Assembly: GCF_003852425.1 (NCBI RefSeq)
Contig: NZ_QAJN01000016.1
Coordinates: forward strand, 1-64,000
Reading direction: 5' to 3'
DNA length: 64,000 bases
From: Paucibacter sp. KBW04
GTDB lineage: Bacteria; Pseudomonadota; Gammaproteobacteria; Burkholderiales; Burkholderiaceae_C
Part shown: positions 53,422-61,945 of the stretch, piece after piece
How positions within the stretch are numbered: the first letter of the stretch is position 1
How the letters are laid out: the number at the start of each line of letters is the position of its first letter
Position numbers and translations under genes: made by a program
The notes under the pieces: generated by a model
The model's database searches: none
Told to the model about the DNA's origin: nothing
What the model saw: the letters and a program-made list of their open reading frames with translations, nothing else

Positions 53422-53925
53422 ATGGCCGATGTTCCCGCTATGACCCTGCCCGAACTGGAGGCCGCCCTCGACGCCATGGTGCACGAGCGCTACAACCAGG
53501 CCGAAAGCGATGAGGAAGCCGACGGCATGGCCCTGGCGGCTCAGGACTTGGAGTATCTGCAGACCCGCATCCGCTGCCTGGAGGCCTCGCTCAGCGCGGC
53601 CAATAACGAGGTCGCCTGGATCGCCCCAGCCGCCCGGCCAACACCGGCCCAGGCCCTGCGCCGCATCAAGGCCATCTGTGGCCGTTTCCCCGATCTTTAC
53701 AGCGCCATGCTGGTGGTCGTCGCCACCCACCCCGCGGTCTCACGCGATATGTTGGCCATGGCGGTCAAGCAGTTCCGCAAAGACACCGAGGCCTTGAGCC
53801 CGGAGGACGTCAAAAGCCTGCTGGTCAGCATCGTCAACGGCGGCAACCAAGCTTTTGATGCCATTTTGCGCACCCGCAAAAACGGCGACCGCAAATCCGC
53901 CGCAATTCCATGGGCTAAGGACTGA
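53422..53925 (+). CDS. Protein of unknown function (167 aa)
   Basis: This 167-aa protein starts MADVPAMTLPELEAALDAMVHERYNQAESDEEADGMALAAQDLEYLQTRIRCLEASL. It looks soluble and mostly helical, with a probable coiled-coil near 25-60 and an amphipathic helical C-terminal half (AQALRRIKAICGRFPDLYSAMLVVVATHPAVSRDMLAMAVKQF). No family is recognised. An in-frame GTG at 53410 is an alternative start; neither start has a strong ribosome site. Codon use looks like that of the neighbours. A four-hairpin array follows its stop. Confidence 0.65.
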   Translation: MADVPAMTLPELEAALDAMVHERYNQAESDEEADGMALAAQDLEYLQTRIRCLEASLSAANNEVAWIAPAARPTPAQALRRIKAICGRFPDLYSAMLVVVATHPAVSRDMLAMAVKQFRKDTEALSPEDVKSLLVSIVNGGNQAFDAILRTRKNGDRKSAAIPWAKD

Positions 53926-53927
53926 GA

Positions 53928-54085
53928 GAGGACCGAGGGCAAGCCCTGCGGCTTGCACGACGCCTCTCGAAGGACGCCCCGCATGCAAGCGGGGCGGCTG
54001 AGCTCGGACACAAACTCCGGAAGGAGTTTGTGCCTAGCGAAGGCCAATCCGCGATACAAGCGGATTGGCTGAGGGAGGACCGAGG
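53928..54085. repeat. Array of four hairpins bracketed by an 11-bp direct repeat
   Basis: GAGGACCGAGG occurs at 53928-53938 and again at 54075-54085. Between the copies are four inverted repeats with unrelated sequences: GCAAGCC/GGCTTGC (53939-53956), GCCCCGC/GCGGGGC (53976-53995), CACAAACTCC/GGAGTTTGTG (54009-54032) and GCCAATCCGC/GCGGATTGGC (54043-54069). The spacers contain GAAGG/GGAC-like words. The 7-10 bp arms are perfect. It lies between two convergent genes (54101 is the 3' end of the minus-strand gene). Confidence 0.7.
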
Positions 54086-54100
54086 CCCCCCAAAAAAGAA

Positions 54101-54580
54101 TCAACGCCCAGCCGCGTTCTGCGCCGAGCTCTGAGCCTGAGTCTTGCCCCTCTTGAGCCCCTGCTGCTGCTGCCCCGGCGCGCTAGCCACCGTCTGGCTG
54201 TGCTCGGGCGGGCGCATGCTACCCAGCCAGGCCTGCATAGCCATACCCGCCACCAGCAGCACCAAGGCCGCCAGCAACCAACTCGGCCACCGCCGCCCGC
54301 TGCTACGGCCTCGGATGCGCTCCCGCCGTGGCGCGGGCACCAGCAAGGTATGGGTGGGCGGCAGCTTCTTGGCCTTGCTGCGCAGCACATGCACCGCCTT
54401 TTTCTGGCCCTTGGCATCCACCGTCATCTCAAAGCTCAAGGCCTCGCCCAGGGCCGGCGCCACACCATCGGCCGGAAACGCCGAGGCATGGACAAACAAG
54501 GCCTGCCCGCCCTGGGCCGGCGCGATGGCGCCAAAGCCCCGTTCATAGTTCCAATCCTGTAGCGTGCCCTCGAAGCGCAT
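54101..54580 (-). CDS. Cold-shock-domain membrane protein
   Basis: This 159-aa protein has an N-terminal cold-shock domain (about 1-68), with RNP1-like YERGFGAIAP and RNP2-like ALFVHASAF. A basic linker follows (RSKAKKLPPTH ... RRERIRGRSSGRRW), then one membrane segment (about 108-128, LLAALVLLVAGMAMQAWLG) and a polar Gln-rich tail. Related proteins commonly fuse the cold-shock domain to DUF1294; here the DUF1294 part is replaced by a single helix. It would place a single-strand nucleic-acid-binding domain at the inner membrane. GAGGGAA lies about 4 bases before the ATG at 54580; in-frame codons upstream have no similarity. Confidence 0.75.
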   Translation of the reverse strand: MRFEGTLQDWNYERGFGAIAPAQGGQALFVHASAFPADGVAPALGEALSFEMTVDAKGQKKAVHVLRSKAKKLPPTHTLLVPAPRRERIRGRSSGRRWPSWLLAALVLLVAGMAMQAWLGSMRPPEHSQTVASAPGQQQQGLKRGKTQAQSSAQNAAGR

Positions 54581-54962
54581 GATTCCCTCTCGCCTGCCCA
54601 TGAGCGGCGCGACCTTTGTTGGTGAAATGAGGCCGCTGCACAAGCCCAGTTTGCTGCCATCCCTGATGTGGCTTGCCTGACGGAGAAAGCGGGCGGCGTT
54701 GGCGACCCAAAAGCCAATCGATCGGTACGCAGCGGATTTCGCCAACAGGCGGCATCATCTTGCCCCAGGCTATCAAGGTACTTGCAACAAGCTGTAAGCC
54801 CTGACCCCCTAGTTCATGGGAGACGCCCGCACAGCTGATTACAAACTCGCTGCGCCCCTGGCAGCCAGGCTTGCCAGCCTGGCGCAAGCCGCAAGCGCCC
54901 TTGTCAGGGACAATAGCCAATTTTTGCAGCGCGGCCCCCGCCGCGCGAGAGAGCACAAGACG
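54581..54962. other. Divergent intergenic region, no gene seen
   Basis: This 382-base gap separates the starts of the cold-shock-domain gene (minus) and the RbgA/YlqF-like gene (plus). It contains a small hairpin (GCCAGGC/GCCTGGC, 54864-54883) but no convincing ORF, tRNA, riboswitch or terminator. It presumably holds both promoters. Confidence 0.5.
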
Positions 54963-55979
54963 ATGGCCATCCACTGGTTCCCCGGGCATATGAATTCCAC
55001 CCGGAACGCGATCAACGATCGCATGAAGGCCGGGCTTGATGTGGTGATCGAAATGCTGGACGCCCGCTGCCCAGGCTCCAGCGCCAACCCGCTGCTGGCC
55101 CAGCTGACCCAGGGCAAGCCCACGCTCAAGCTGCTGAACAAGCAAGACATCGCCGACCCCGAGCGCACGGCCCTGTGGCTGGCACATTACAACGCCCTGC
55201 CCGACACCCGCGCCATCGGCCTGGACGCCAGCGTCAAGGCCCCGGCGCAAGCCCTGATCAAGGCCTGCCGTGAGCTGGCGCCCTTGCGCGGCGGCATGGT
55301 CAAGCCGGTGCGGGTGCTGATCTGCGGCATCCCCAATGTAGGCAAATCCACCCTGATCAATACCTTGCTGTCCAAGCGCGCCGCCAAAACCGGCGACGAG
55401 CCCGGCATCACCAAGGTCGAGCAAAAGCTGGTGCTGGAGAACGACTTCTACCTCTTCGACACCCCCGGCATGCTGTGGCCGCGCATTGCCGTGGAAGAAA
55501 GCGGCTACAACCTTGCCGCGAGCGGCGCCATCGGCCGCAACGCCTTTGACGAAGAGGAAGTGGCACTGGAGCTGATCGCCTATCTGCGTGACAACTACGC
55601 CGGCCTGATCGAGGCCCGCTACAAGCTCAGCGACATCGCCGGCCTGGGCGATGAAGAGCTGCTCACCGCCATCGGCAAAAAGCGCGGCGCCATGCTCAGC
55701 GGCGGCCGGGTCAATCTGCAGAAGGCGGCCGAGGTCTTGATCTACGAATTCCGCCAGAACATTCTGGGCCGCATCACCTTGGAAACGCCGGAAGAGTTTC
55801 TGCGCTGGCAGGCTGCGGCCGATCTGATCGAGGCCGAGCGCAAGGCCAAGGCCGGCAAGGGCAAGAAGAAAAAGGCCAAGCAGCCCAGTCGGGACGCGCA
55901 AGGTACGGAAGAAGTGTCAGAGGCCGACGAGGCCTTCAGCGAAGAAGCGGACGCTGAAGCCGAACACAAGCCCGACTGA
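54963..55979 (+). CDS. ylqF: Ribosome biogenesis GTPase (YlqF/RbgA-like)
   Basis: This 338-aa circularly permuted GTPase has the G4 motif KLLNKQDIADP before G1 GIPNVGKSTLINTL, with G3 DTPGMLWP. It starts MAIHWFPGHMNSTRNAINDRM, the RbgA/YlqF opening that includes the catalytic His region. The family assists late assembly of the large ribosomal subunit. The C-terminal ~50 residues are Lys- then Glu/Ala-rich and disordered. The frame is open 49 codons upstream but non-conserved; the ATG at 54963 begins the domain. Confidence 0.92.
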   Translation: MAIHWFPGHMNSTRNAINDRMKAGLDVVIEMLDARCPGSSANPLLAQLTQGKPTLKLLNKQDIADPERTALWLAHYNALPDTRAIGLDASVKAPAQALIKACRELAPLRGGMVKPVRVLICGIPNVGKSTLINTLLSKRAAKTGDEPGITKVEQKLVLENDFYLFDTPGMLWPRIAVEESGYNLAASGAIGRNAFDEEEVALELIAYLRDNYAGLIEARYKLSDIAGLGDEELLTAIGKKRGAMLSGGRVNLQKAAEVLIYEFRQNILGRITLETPEEFLRWQAAADLIEAERKAKAGKGKKKKAKQPSRDAQGTEEVSEADEAFSEEADAEAEHKPD

Positions 55980-56000
55980 GCCGCCACAGGCAAGCACGGC

Positions 56001-57011
56001 TCAGGGCCAGATGGCCCGCAGCAATTCCGCCAGGCGGGCGCCGGCCTTGATCATTTGTTCGCGCTGCAAGGCCTCACGCCTGGCCTTGTAGTCGGCCGGG
56101 GCCGTGGCCCTCCACACGCCCGTGGCATCGCGGGGCGCAAAGCTCAAGACGCTCAGGGCGGGCTGGCCGGCCAGCAAGGTGTCCGTGGCCCAGGCCTCGG
56201 GCCAGCTCTGCGGGCTACCCGGCGTGGCGGGCACTTGGGCGGCGGCCGCCGCACCCTCGCCCGCCAGCAAGCGGGTGGCCAGGCTGCCCGGCACACCATC
56301 CCACAAGGCATGGAGCTTGGAGCCCTTCAGCAAAATGGTGTTGGCACCCTTGGTGCTGGACTTGGGATCAAACACCCCCACGTCCGGATTCAGCACCTGG
56401 CCGCTCGCATCCAGATAGACCGACAGCACATGCATGGGCTGGTGCAGATCACCCAGATAGTGGCTGAGCAGGCGCAGCGCTTCCTTCTTGCTGGCGATAT
56501 GGAAGGGCGCGGGTGCAGCCTCGTCACGCAGCACCGCCACACAGGCCTGGATGGCGGCGACCAGATCATGGTCGCTGGTGCCGACCAGGCCGCGGGCATA
56601 GCGGGTCTGGGTCGTCGCCACATCGGTGTAGTGGTAGGACTTGTGGCGGCAGACCTCGTCACTGGAGTTGGCATAGCAATGCGTGGCATTGCGGCGCACA
56701 AAGGCTTCCATGGCGGCCTGGCTGGCCGGGTTCTCGTAGTAAGTGCATTCCGGGTAAGGCCCGGAGCCATCGTAAACAAAGGGCGCACCCGGCTTGGCCT
56801 GGCCCACGCCCTTGGCGCAATCGGCCCAGACGGCCGCCGTCTGCAGATTGGAGCCCAGAATGCTGCGCACCCGCACGGCCGCCGGGCTGCCACGCAAGAG
56901 TTGATCGGCAATGCCGCCCACCGTCTGATGGCCCAGCGGCCCAAAAGCGTCCGCAGGCAAGGCCGCCAGCAGCAAGAGCGGGAGCAAAATCAAACAAAGC
57001 TTTGGACGCAT
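56001..57011 (-). CDS. S1/P1 nuclease, secreted
   Basis: This 336-aa zinc-dependent nuclease has a signal peptide (MRPKLCLILLPLLLLAALPADA). The expected ligands are visible: FGPLGHQTVGGIAD near the mature N-terminus, WADCAK, KSYHYTDV, SHYLGDLHQPMHV (H-x3-D-x-H-x3-H pattern) and KLHALWDG. Family members usually begin the mature chain with Trp (WGxxGH), whose backbone and side chain contribute to the zinc site; here Phe replaces it. It should degrade single-stranded DNA/RNA and 3'-nucleotides outside the cytoplasm. GGGAGG lies 5 bases before the ATG at 57011. It may follow the upstream catabolic operon but is functionally unrelated. Confidence 0.9.
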   Translation of the reverse strand: MRPKLCLILLPLLLLAALPADAFGPLGHQTVGGIADQLLRGSPAAVRVRSILGSNLQTAAVWADCAKGVGQAKPGAPFVYDGSGPYPECTYYENPASQAAMEAFVRRNATHCYANSSDEVCRHKSYHYTDVATTQTRYARGLVGTSDHDLVAAIQACVAVLRDEAAPAPFHIASKKEALRLLSHYLGDLHQPMHVLSVYLDASGQVLNPDVGVFDPKSSTKGANTILLKGSKLHALWDGVPGSLATRLLAGEGAAAAAQVPATPGSPQSWPEAWATDTLLAGQPALSVLSFAPRDATGVWRATAPADYKARREALQREQMIKAGARLAELLRAIWP

Positions 57012-57078
57012 ATCGGCCTCCCATGGGATGCCTGGACAGCATAGAGCCAAGATCCGTCGGCGCCTCTCCCTACTTCGG

Positions 57079-57969
57079 CTATGCCGCCGCCAGGCCCAGC
57101 ATTTGCCGGGCCTGCGCCGGGCTGGCCACCACACGGCCCGCCCGCTCGGCGCAGGCCGCCAGGGCCTCAATCATTGGCCCATTGCCGCTGGCACGGCTGC
57201 CGTCCGGCAGGTAGAAGCTGTCTTCCAAACCGGTGCGCAACATGCCGCCCAAGTCCGCCGTGCGCTGATGCAAAGGCCAGATCTCCTGGCGGCCAATCAA
57301 GGTGCTTTGCCACAGCGCGCCGTCCACCATATAGCGCGGCAGCAAAGCCAGCAGATCGGCGTCCAGCGGCATGCCCGAGGCCACGCCCATCACCAGGTTG
57401 TACTCGGGGCGCCCCATCAAGGCTGGCTTGAACAAGCCGTTTTTCACGTACATGGCGACCGAGCGGACGATGCCCACATCAAAGCACTCGAACTCCGGGT
57501 GCACGCCGCACTCCTCCATCACTGCCAAAAAGGCCGCGACCTTGGCGACCGGGTTGTCGAAGACCATGGGCGGCCAGGCCCAGCTGCCGTCGTCCTTGAG
57601 CTTGAGGTAGTTGAGGCTGCCAGCATTGCAGGCGGCGATCTCGGGCCGCACCCGGCGTATGCACTCGGCGGGGCCACTGATGTCGGCTCCGATCACGCCG
57701 GTCGTGAGGTTGATGATGACGCCGGGGCAGGCGGCGCGAATGGCGGTGATCACGGCCTCGGCCACGTCCGGGTCCCAGCTGGGCAGATGGCCCAGACCCG
57801 CTTCTTGCCGACGCAGATGCACGTGCATGACGGAGGCCCCGGCGTTAAAGGCATCGCGGGCCTCGGCCGCCATCTGGGCCGGCGTCACCGGCACCGGGTG
57901 TTGCTGCGGGTTGGTCAGCACACCGGTCAGGGCGCAGCTGAGGATGGCCATGTCTGCGGCTTGACTCAT
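57079..57969 (-). CDS. Beta-keto acid cleavage enzyme (BKACE/DUF849 family)
   Basis: This 296-aa TIM-barrel protein of the family founded by 3-keto-5-aminohexanoate cleavage enzyme has the zinc ligands in GASVMHVHLR (HxH) and the late GGMLRTGLEDSFYLPDG motif. Other motifs are IINLTTGVIGAD, NAGSLNYLKL and PEFECFDVGIVRSV. BKACE enzymes react a beta-keto acid with acetyl-CoA to give acetoacetate and a CoA ester. Substrate cannot be assigned, since this depends on active-site residues not resolved here. It is the last gene of the tight operon and overlaps the biotin carboxylase stop by 4 bases, so it very probably acts in the same pathway. Confidence 0.9.
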   Translation of the reverse strand: MSQAADMAILSCALTGVLTNPQQHPVPVTPAQMAAEARDAFNAGASVMHVHLRRQEAGLGHLPSWDPDVAEAVITAIRAACPGVIINLTTGVIGADISGPAECIRRVRPEIAACNAGSLNYLKLKDDGSWAWPPMVFDNPVAKVAAFLAVMEECGVHPEFECFDVGIVRSVAMYVKNGLFKPALMGRPEYNLVMGVASGMPLDADLLALLPRYMVDGALWQSTLIGRQEIWPLHQRTADLGGMLRTGLEDSFYLPDGSRASGNGPMIEALAACAERAGRVVASPAQARQMLGLAAA

Positions 57970-59948
57970 GCCGACGCTCCCTGTTGTTCATCATCGTCCA
58001 GTTCCACCAGCAAGGCCTGCGCCGCCACGGCCGCACCGACGCTGGCATGCACGCAGCGGACCCGACCGGCACGGCCGGCCGTCAGCCACATTTCCATCTT
58101 CATCGCTTCCACGCTCAGCAAGGGCTGATCCTTGGTCACCGCTTGGCCCGGCTTGACCAGCAGTTGTGCGACGACGCCCGCCACCGGCGCGCGGGCGAAG
58201 GCGGGGTCTGCATCATCGGCTTGCTCTGGATAGGCCGAGGCCTCCGCAAAAGTCCAATTGGCGGCCTCGCGGCTCAAGGTGATTTCTTGGCCTTGTAGCC
58301 ATGCAATGCAGTGGCGCTGCACACCGTTCAAGCGCACGATATGGCGGCCTTGCGCGTCAGGCCCCAAAGACTCAAAGCTGTGTCGCTCGCCCGCCAGCTC
58401 CAGGCTCGCTTTCAAGCCCTGGGCGCTGACCGTGATGCGGCGTTCCTCCTCCCCACAGCGCAGGCTCAGCGCATAGCTCGCCAGGCCGGGCGACCGCGCG
58501 CCCACCGGCCCCTGGGCCAGGGCCAGCAAGCCGGCGGCCACCAGCCAATCCTGGTCTTCGGGTTTTGGCGACTCCAACAAGGCCGCGCCCTGCTCGGCCC
58601 AAACATCCAGGCTGCGCGTGTCCAGGCGGGCGGCGCCGAAGTCGGGGTGCAAGAGCAGATCCCGCAAGAAGCGACCGTTATTGTTCAAGCCCAGCAGGGG
58701 CGAATCGGCCAGGGCTGCGGCCAGGCGCTGGATGGCGTCCTGGCGGTCGCGGCCATGGACGATGAGCTTGGCCAGCATCGCGTCGTAAAAAGGCCTGACC
58801 TCACCGCCTTCGCGAATGCCATCATCCACCCGCAAGCCGGCCTGTTGCGCCAAATGCGGCCGCCACCAGCGGATGGGGCCGGTCTGCGGCGCAAAGGCTT
58901 CGGGCTTGGAATAGGGATCTTCGGCATAAAGCCGAACTTCGATGGCATGGCCGCTGAAGCGAACCTCGTCCTGGCGCAGGGGCAAGGCCTGGCCCGCCGC
59001 CACCCGCAGCTGCCAGGCCACCAGGTCCAGGCCGGTGATCATCTCGGTGACCGGATGCTCCACCTGCAAGCGGGTGTTCATCTCCAAAAAGTAGTGCTGG
59101 CCCTGAGCATCCAGCATGAACTCCACCGTGCCCGCACCCACATAACTCACGGCCTGAGCGGCCGCCACCGCATCGCGGCCCATGGCCTCGCGTCGGGCTT
59201 CAGTCAGCACCGGCGAGGGTGCCTCCTCGATCACCTTTTGCCGCCGCCGCTGCGTCGTGCAATCGCGCTCGCCCAGATGGATGCAAGCGCCTTGGCTGTC
59301 GGCAAAGATCTGGATCTCGATATGCCGGCCGCCCGCGATCAGGCGCTCCAGCATCAGGGTGCCATCGCCAAAAGCGCTCTGCGCCTCGCGCCGGGCGCTG
59401 GCCAGGGCGGCCAGCAATTGGCTCTCGTCTTGCACCACCCGCATGCCGCGCCCGCCGCCACCCGCCACCGCCTTGACCAGCAGCGGGAAGCCCAGGCGCA
59501 GGGCCCGTTCCTGCAGAATGGCCTCGTCCTGTTGCTCACCCAGATAGCCGGGCACGCAAGGCACACCGGCCGCCAGCATGCGGCGCTTGGCCTCGGCCTT
59601 GCTGCCCATGGCCGCCATGCTGGCCGGGCTCGGGCCTATGAAGACCAGGCCAGCGTCCACGCAAGCCTGGGCGAAGTCGGGCCGCTCCGACAAAAAGCCA
59701 TAGCCGGGGTGGATCGCGTCGGCCCCCGTGGCCTGCGCTGCCGCCAACAGGGCATCGATATTCAGATAAGACTGCTCGGCCGGCGCCGGGCCCAAACGGC
59801 AAGCTTGATCGGCCAAGCTCAGATGGGGCGAGTTCGCGTCGGCATCGCTGTAGACAGCGACGGTTTGAAACCCGAGTTGACGCGCTGTTCGTATGACCCG
59901 ACAAGCGATCTCACCCCGATTGGCAATCAGAATCTTGCTGAACTTCAT
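57966..59948 (-). CDS. Acyl-CoA carboxylase alpha subunit (biotin carboxylase + biotin carrier)
   Basis: This 660-aa protein has a biotin carboxylase domain (about 1-445) starting MKFSKILIANRGEIACRVIRTARQLG, with the ATP-grasp loop LLVKAVAGGGGRGMRVV and YFLEMNTRLQVEHPVTEMITG. A C-terminal biotinyl domain has the Lys in EAMKMEM (about residue 620). It pairs with the carboxyltransferase at 61946-63556. Together they are of the methylcrotonyl-CoA or geranyl-CoA carboxylase type; gene order favours the geranyl-CoA (AtuF) role. The start at 59948 begins at the conserved Met; further upstream overlaps the hydratase gene. Its start overlaps the hydratase stop (ATGA), and its stop overlaps the BKACE start. 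Confidence 0.9.
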   Translation of the reverse strand: MKFSKILIANRGEIACRVIRTARQLGFQTVAVYSDADANSPHLSLADQACRLGPAPAEQSYLNIDALLAAAQATGADAIHPGYGFLSERPDFAQACVDAGLVFIGPSPASMAAMGSKAEAKRRMLAAGVPCVPGYLGEQQDEAILQERALRLGFPLLVKAVAGGGGRGMRVVQDESQLLAALASARREAQSAFGDGTLMLERLIAGGRHIEIQIFADSQGACIHLGERDCTTQRRRQKVIEEAPSPVLTEARREAMGRDAVAAAQAVSYVGAGTVEFMLDAQGQHYFLEMNTRLQVEHPVTEMITGLDLVAWQLRVAAGQALPLRQDEVRFSGHAIEVRLYAEDPYSKPEAFAPQTGPIRWWRPHLAQQAGLRVDDGIREGGEVRPFYDAMLAKLIVHGRDRQDAIQRLAAALADSPLLGLNNNGRFLRDLLLHPDFGAARLDTRSLDVWAEQGAALLESPKPEDQDWLVAAGLLALAQGPVGARSPGLASYALSLRCGEEERRITVSAQGLKASLELAGERHSFESLGPDAQGRHIVRLNGVQRHCIAWLQGQEITLSREAANWTFAEASAYPEQADDADPAFARAPVAGVVAQLLVKPGQAVTKDQPLLSVEAMKMEMWLTAGRAGRVRCVHASVGAAVAAQALLVELDDDEQQGASA

Positions 59949-60760
59949 GCCGGGCTCCAGCGCGGCTTGCGCCTTTCCACAAAGGCCGCCACGCCCTCTA
60001 GCCCCTCGCTGCCCAGGGCCGCCTGAGCGAAGAGCTGGGCCGCTTGCTCGACCAGATCGGCGCGTGGCTGAGCCAAGGCCAGCAAGGCCTTGCTGGCCGC
60101 CAGAGCCCGAGGGGCGCATTGCAAGATCTCACGCACATGCTGAGCAATCGCCGCCTCCAGCTGAGCGCTGGCGTAGAGCTTGTGAACCAGGCCCAGTTCC
60201 TGGGCCTCTTGCGCCCCCACCCGCGCCCCCGTCACCGCCAAACGCCGGGCCTGCGAGACGCCCAAACGCTCGATCAGAAAAGGCGCGATCTGCGCAGGGA
60301 TCAAACCCAGGGCCGTTTCGGGCAGGCGGAACTGCACCGTCTCGCTGGCCAAGACCAGATCGGCCACGCAGGCCAAGCCAAAGCCGCCGCCCATTACCGA
60401 ACCTTCCAGCACCGCCACCGTCGCCAAGCCGCTGCGCGCAAAGTCCTGGCAGAGGTAGCCAAAGCTGGCGTTGGCCTCGGCCAAGGGCGCGGGGCCCTGC
60501 TCGGCCGCAAGCGCACGCGCCTGGCTCATATCGGCCAGATCGGCTCCGGCGCAGAAATGCCCGCCCGCGCCGCGCAGCACGATCACCCGCACGACGCCGC
60601 CCGCCTCGGCCTCGGCCAAGGCCCGCCTCAGCTCGGCCACCATGCGCTGGCTCAGAGCGTTACGCAGGCTTGGGCGATTAAAGATGAGGTGCAGCACGGC
60701 CGCGCCCAACTGGGCATCGGCCGCCAAGCTCAGGTCTTGATACGCATCGTCAAAGGCCAT
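59945..60760 (-). CDS. Enoyl-CoA hydratase/isomerase family protein (AtuE/LiuC-like)
   Basis: In this 271-aa crotonase-fold enzyme, the oxyanion-hole segments are GAGGHFCAGADLADM and LEGSVMGGGFGLACVADLVLA. The downstream LPETALGLIPAQIAPFLIERLG contains the acidic catalytic position. In the carboxylase operons it hydrates the glutaconyl-CoA product: 3-methylglutaconyl-CoA in the leucine route or isohexenyl-glutaconyl-CoA in the terpene route. It overlaps the acyl-CoA dehydrogenase stop (TGATG) and the carboxylase start, so translation is coupled. The start ATG at 60760 is the first of the conserved part; codons upstream lie inside the dehydrogenase gene. Confidence 0.87.
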   Translation of the reverse strand: MAFDDAYQDLSLAADAQLGAAVLHLIFNRPSLRNALSQRMVAELRRALAEAEAGGVVRVIVLRGAGGHFCAGADLADMSQARALAAEQGPAPLAEANASFGYLCQDFARSGLATVAVLEGSVMGGGFGLACVADLVLASETVQFRLPETALGLIPAQIAPFLIERLGVSQARRLAVTGARVGAQEAQELGLVHKLYASAQLEAAIAQHVREILQCAPRALAASKALLALAQPRADLVEQAAQLFAQAALGSEGLEGVAAFVERRKPRWSPA

Positions 60761-61914
60761 CAATGCGCTCCCTTGGGCAAGGTGCCTTCCAGCTTGCAGA
60801 TGATGCCCAGCATGACCTCGTCCGCGCCGCCGCCGATGGAGACCAGGCGGCCGTCGCGGTAGGCTTGAGAAATGGGATTGTCCCAGGTGAAGCCCATGCC
60901 GCCCCAGTACTGCAGGCAGGCGTCCGAGACCTCGCGGATCAGGCGGCCGCATTTGAGTTTGGCCATGGAGGCCAGCTTGAGCACCTCACGGCCGGCGATG
61001 TATTGCTCCACCGCCGAGTAGGTCAGGGCGCGCAAGGCCTCGACCTCGGTGCGCAACTCGGCCAGGCGGAAGTGCACGACCTGGTTGTCCAGAATGCTTT
61101 TGCCAAAGGCCTGGCGCTGGCGGGTGTAGTCGATGGTGAGGTCGATCAGGCGGTCCATATTGCGCAGCGAGGAGGCCGCGCCCCATAGCCGCTCTTCCTG
61201 GAACTGCATCATCTGGAACTGAAAGCCCAGGCCTTCTTGGCCGATCAAGTTGCGCTTGGGCACGCGCACATTGTCAAAAAAGAGCTGGGCCGTGTCCGAG
61301 GCATCCATGCCGATTTTGTGGATCTTCTGTCGGCTGATGCCGGGCGCGTCCATGGGCACGACGATCAGGCTTTTGTTGCGATGCACCGGCCCCTCGCTGG
61401 TATTGGCCAGCAGGCAGCACCAGTCGGCCTGCATGCCATTGGTGATCCACATCTTGCTACCGTTGATCAGGTAGTCATCGCCATCACTGACAGCGCGGGT
61501 CTTGACCGCCGCCACGTCCGAGCCACCGCCCGCCTCGCTAACGCCCAAGCAGCCCACCAAATCACCGGCGATGGAGGGTGTGAGGAACTCGCGCCGCAAC
61601 TCGTCCGTGCCAAAGCGGGCCAGGGCCGGCGTGCACATATCCGTCTGCACGCCTATGGCCATGGGCACGCCGGCGCAGGCGCACATGCCCAAAGCCTCGG
61701 CCATCACCATGGAGTAGCTGAAGTCCAGGCCCGCCCCACCAAACTCGGCCGGGTACTTGAGCCCCAGCAAGCCCAGATCACCCAGCTTCTTGAACACCTC
61801 GTGGGCCGGAAACTGCTCGGCTTTTTCCCAGGCGGGCACATGGGGGTTGAGTTCTTTCTCGACGAATTTGACAACCGTGTCGTAGAGCGCTGTGTGTTCG
61901 GGGCTGAGCATCAT
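60760..61914 (-). CDS. Acyl-CoA dehydrogenase (citronellyl-CoA dehydrogenase AtuD-like)
   Basis: This 384-aa flavoprotein has acyl-CoA dehydrogenase domains: an N-terminal helical domain (MLSPEHTALYDTVVKFVEKELNPHVPAWEKAEQF), middle beta domain signatures GCLGVSEAGGGSDVAAVKT and WITNGMQADW, and a C-terminal helical domain (QYWGGMGFTWDNPISQAYRD). The opening differs from the isovaleryl-CoA dehydrogenase pattern and resembles what I recall of AtuD, which oxidises citronellyl-CoA. That assignment is from memory and from gene order, so it needs a search. The ATG at 61914 follows the carboxyltransferase stop by 31 bases, with GCGGAG upstream. Confidence 0.85.
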   Translation of the reverse strand: MMLSPEHTALYDTVVKFVEKELNPHVPAWEKAEQFPAHEVFKKLGDLGLLGLKYPAEFGGAGLDFSYSMVMAEALGMCACAGVPMAIGVQTDMCTPALARFGTDELRREFLTPSIAGDLVGCLGVSEAGGGSDVAAVKTRAVSDGDDYLINGSKMWITNGMQADWCCLLANTSEGPVHRNKSLIVVPMDAPGISRQKIHKIGMDASDTAQLFFDNVRVPKRNLIGQEGLGFQFQMMQFQEERLWGAASSLRNMDRLIDLTIDYTRQRQAFGKSILDNQVVHFRLAELRTEVEALRALTYSAVEQYIAGREVLKLASMAKLKCGRLIREVSDACLQYWGGMGFTWDNPISQAYRDGRLVSIGGGADEVMLGIICKLEGTLPKGAH

Positions 61915-61945
61915 GATGGGCTTTTGTCTCCGCTTGAATACTTGT

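Noticed and set aside
53027-53443. A 138-codon plus-strand ORF after the TonB-domain gene.
   Set aside because: It runs through the terminator at 53041-53076 and has no coding features; the region is better explained by the small minus-strand peptide gene and intergenic DNA.
58311-60026. A 571-codon plus-strand ORF opposite the biotin carboxylase gene.
   Set aside because: Shadow of a strongly supported gene; no family resemblance.
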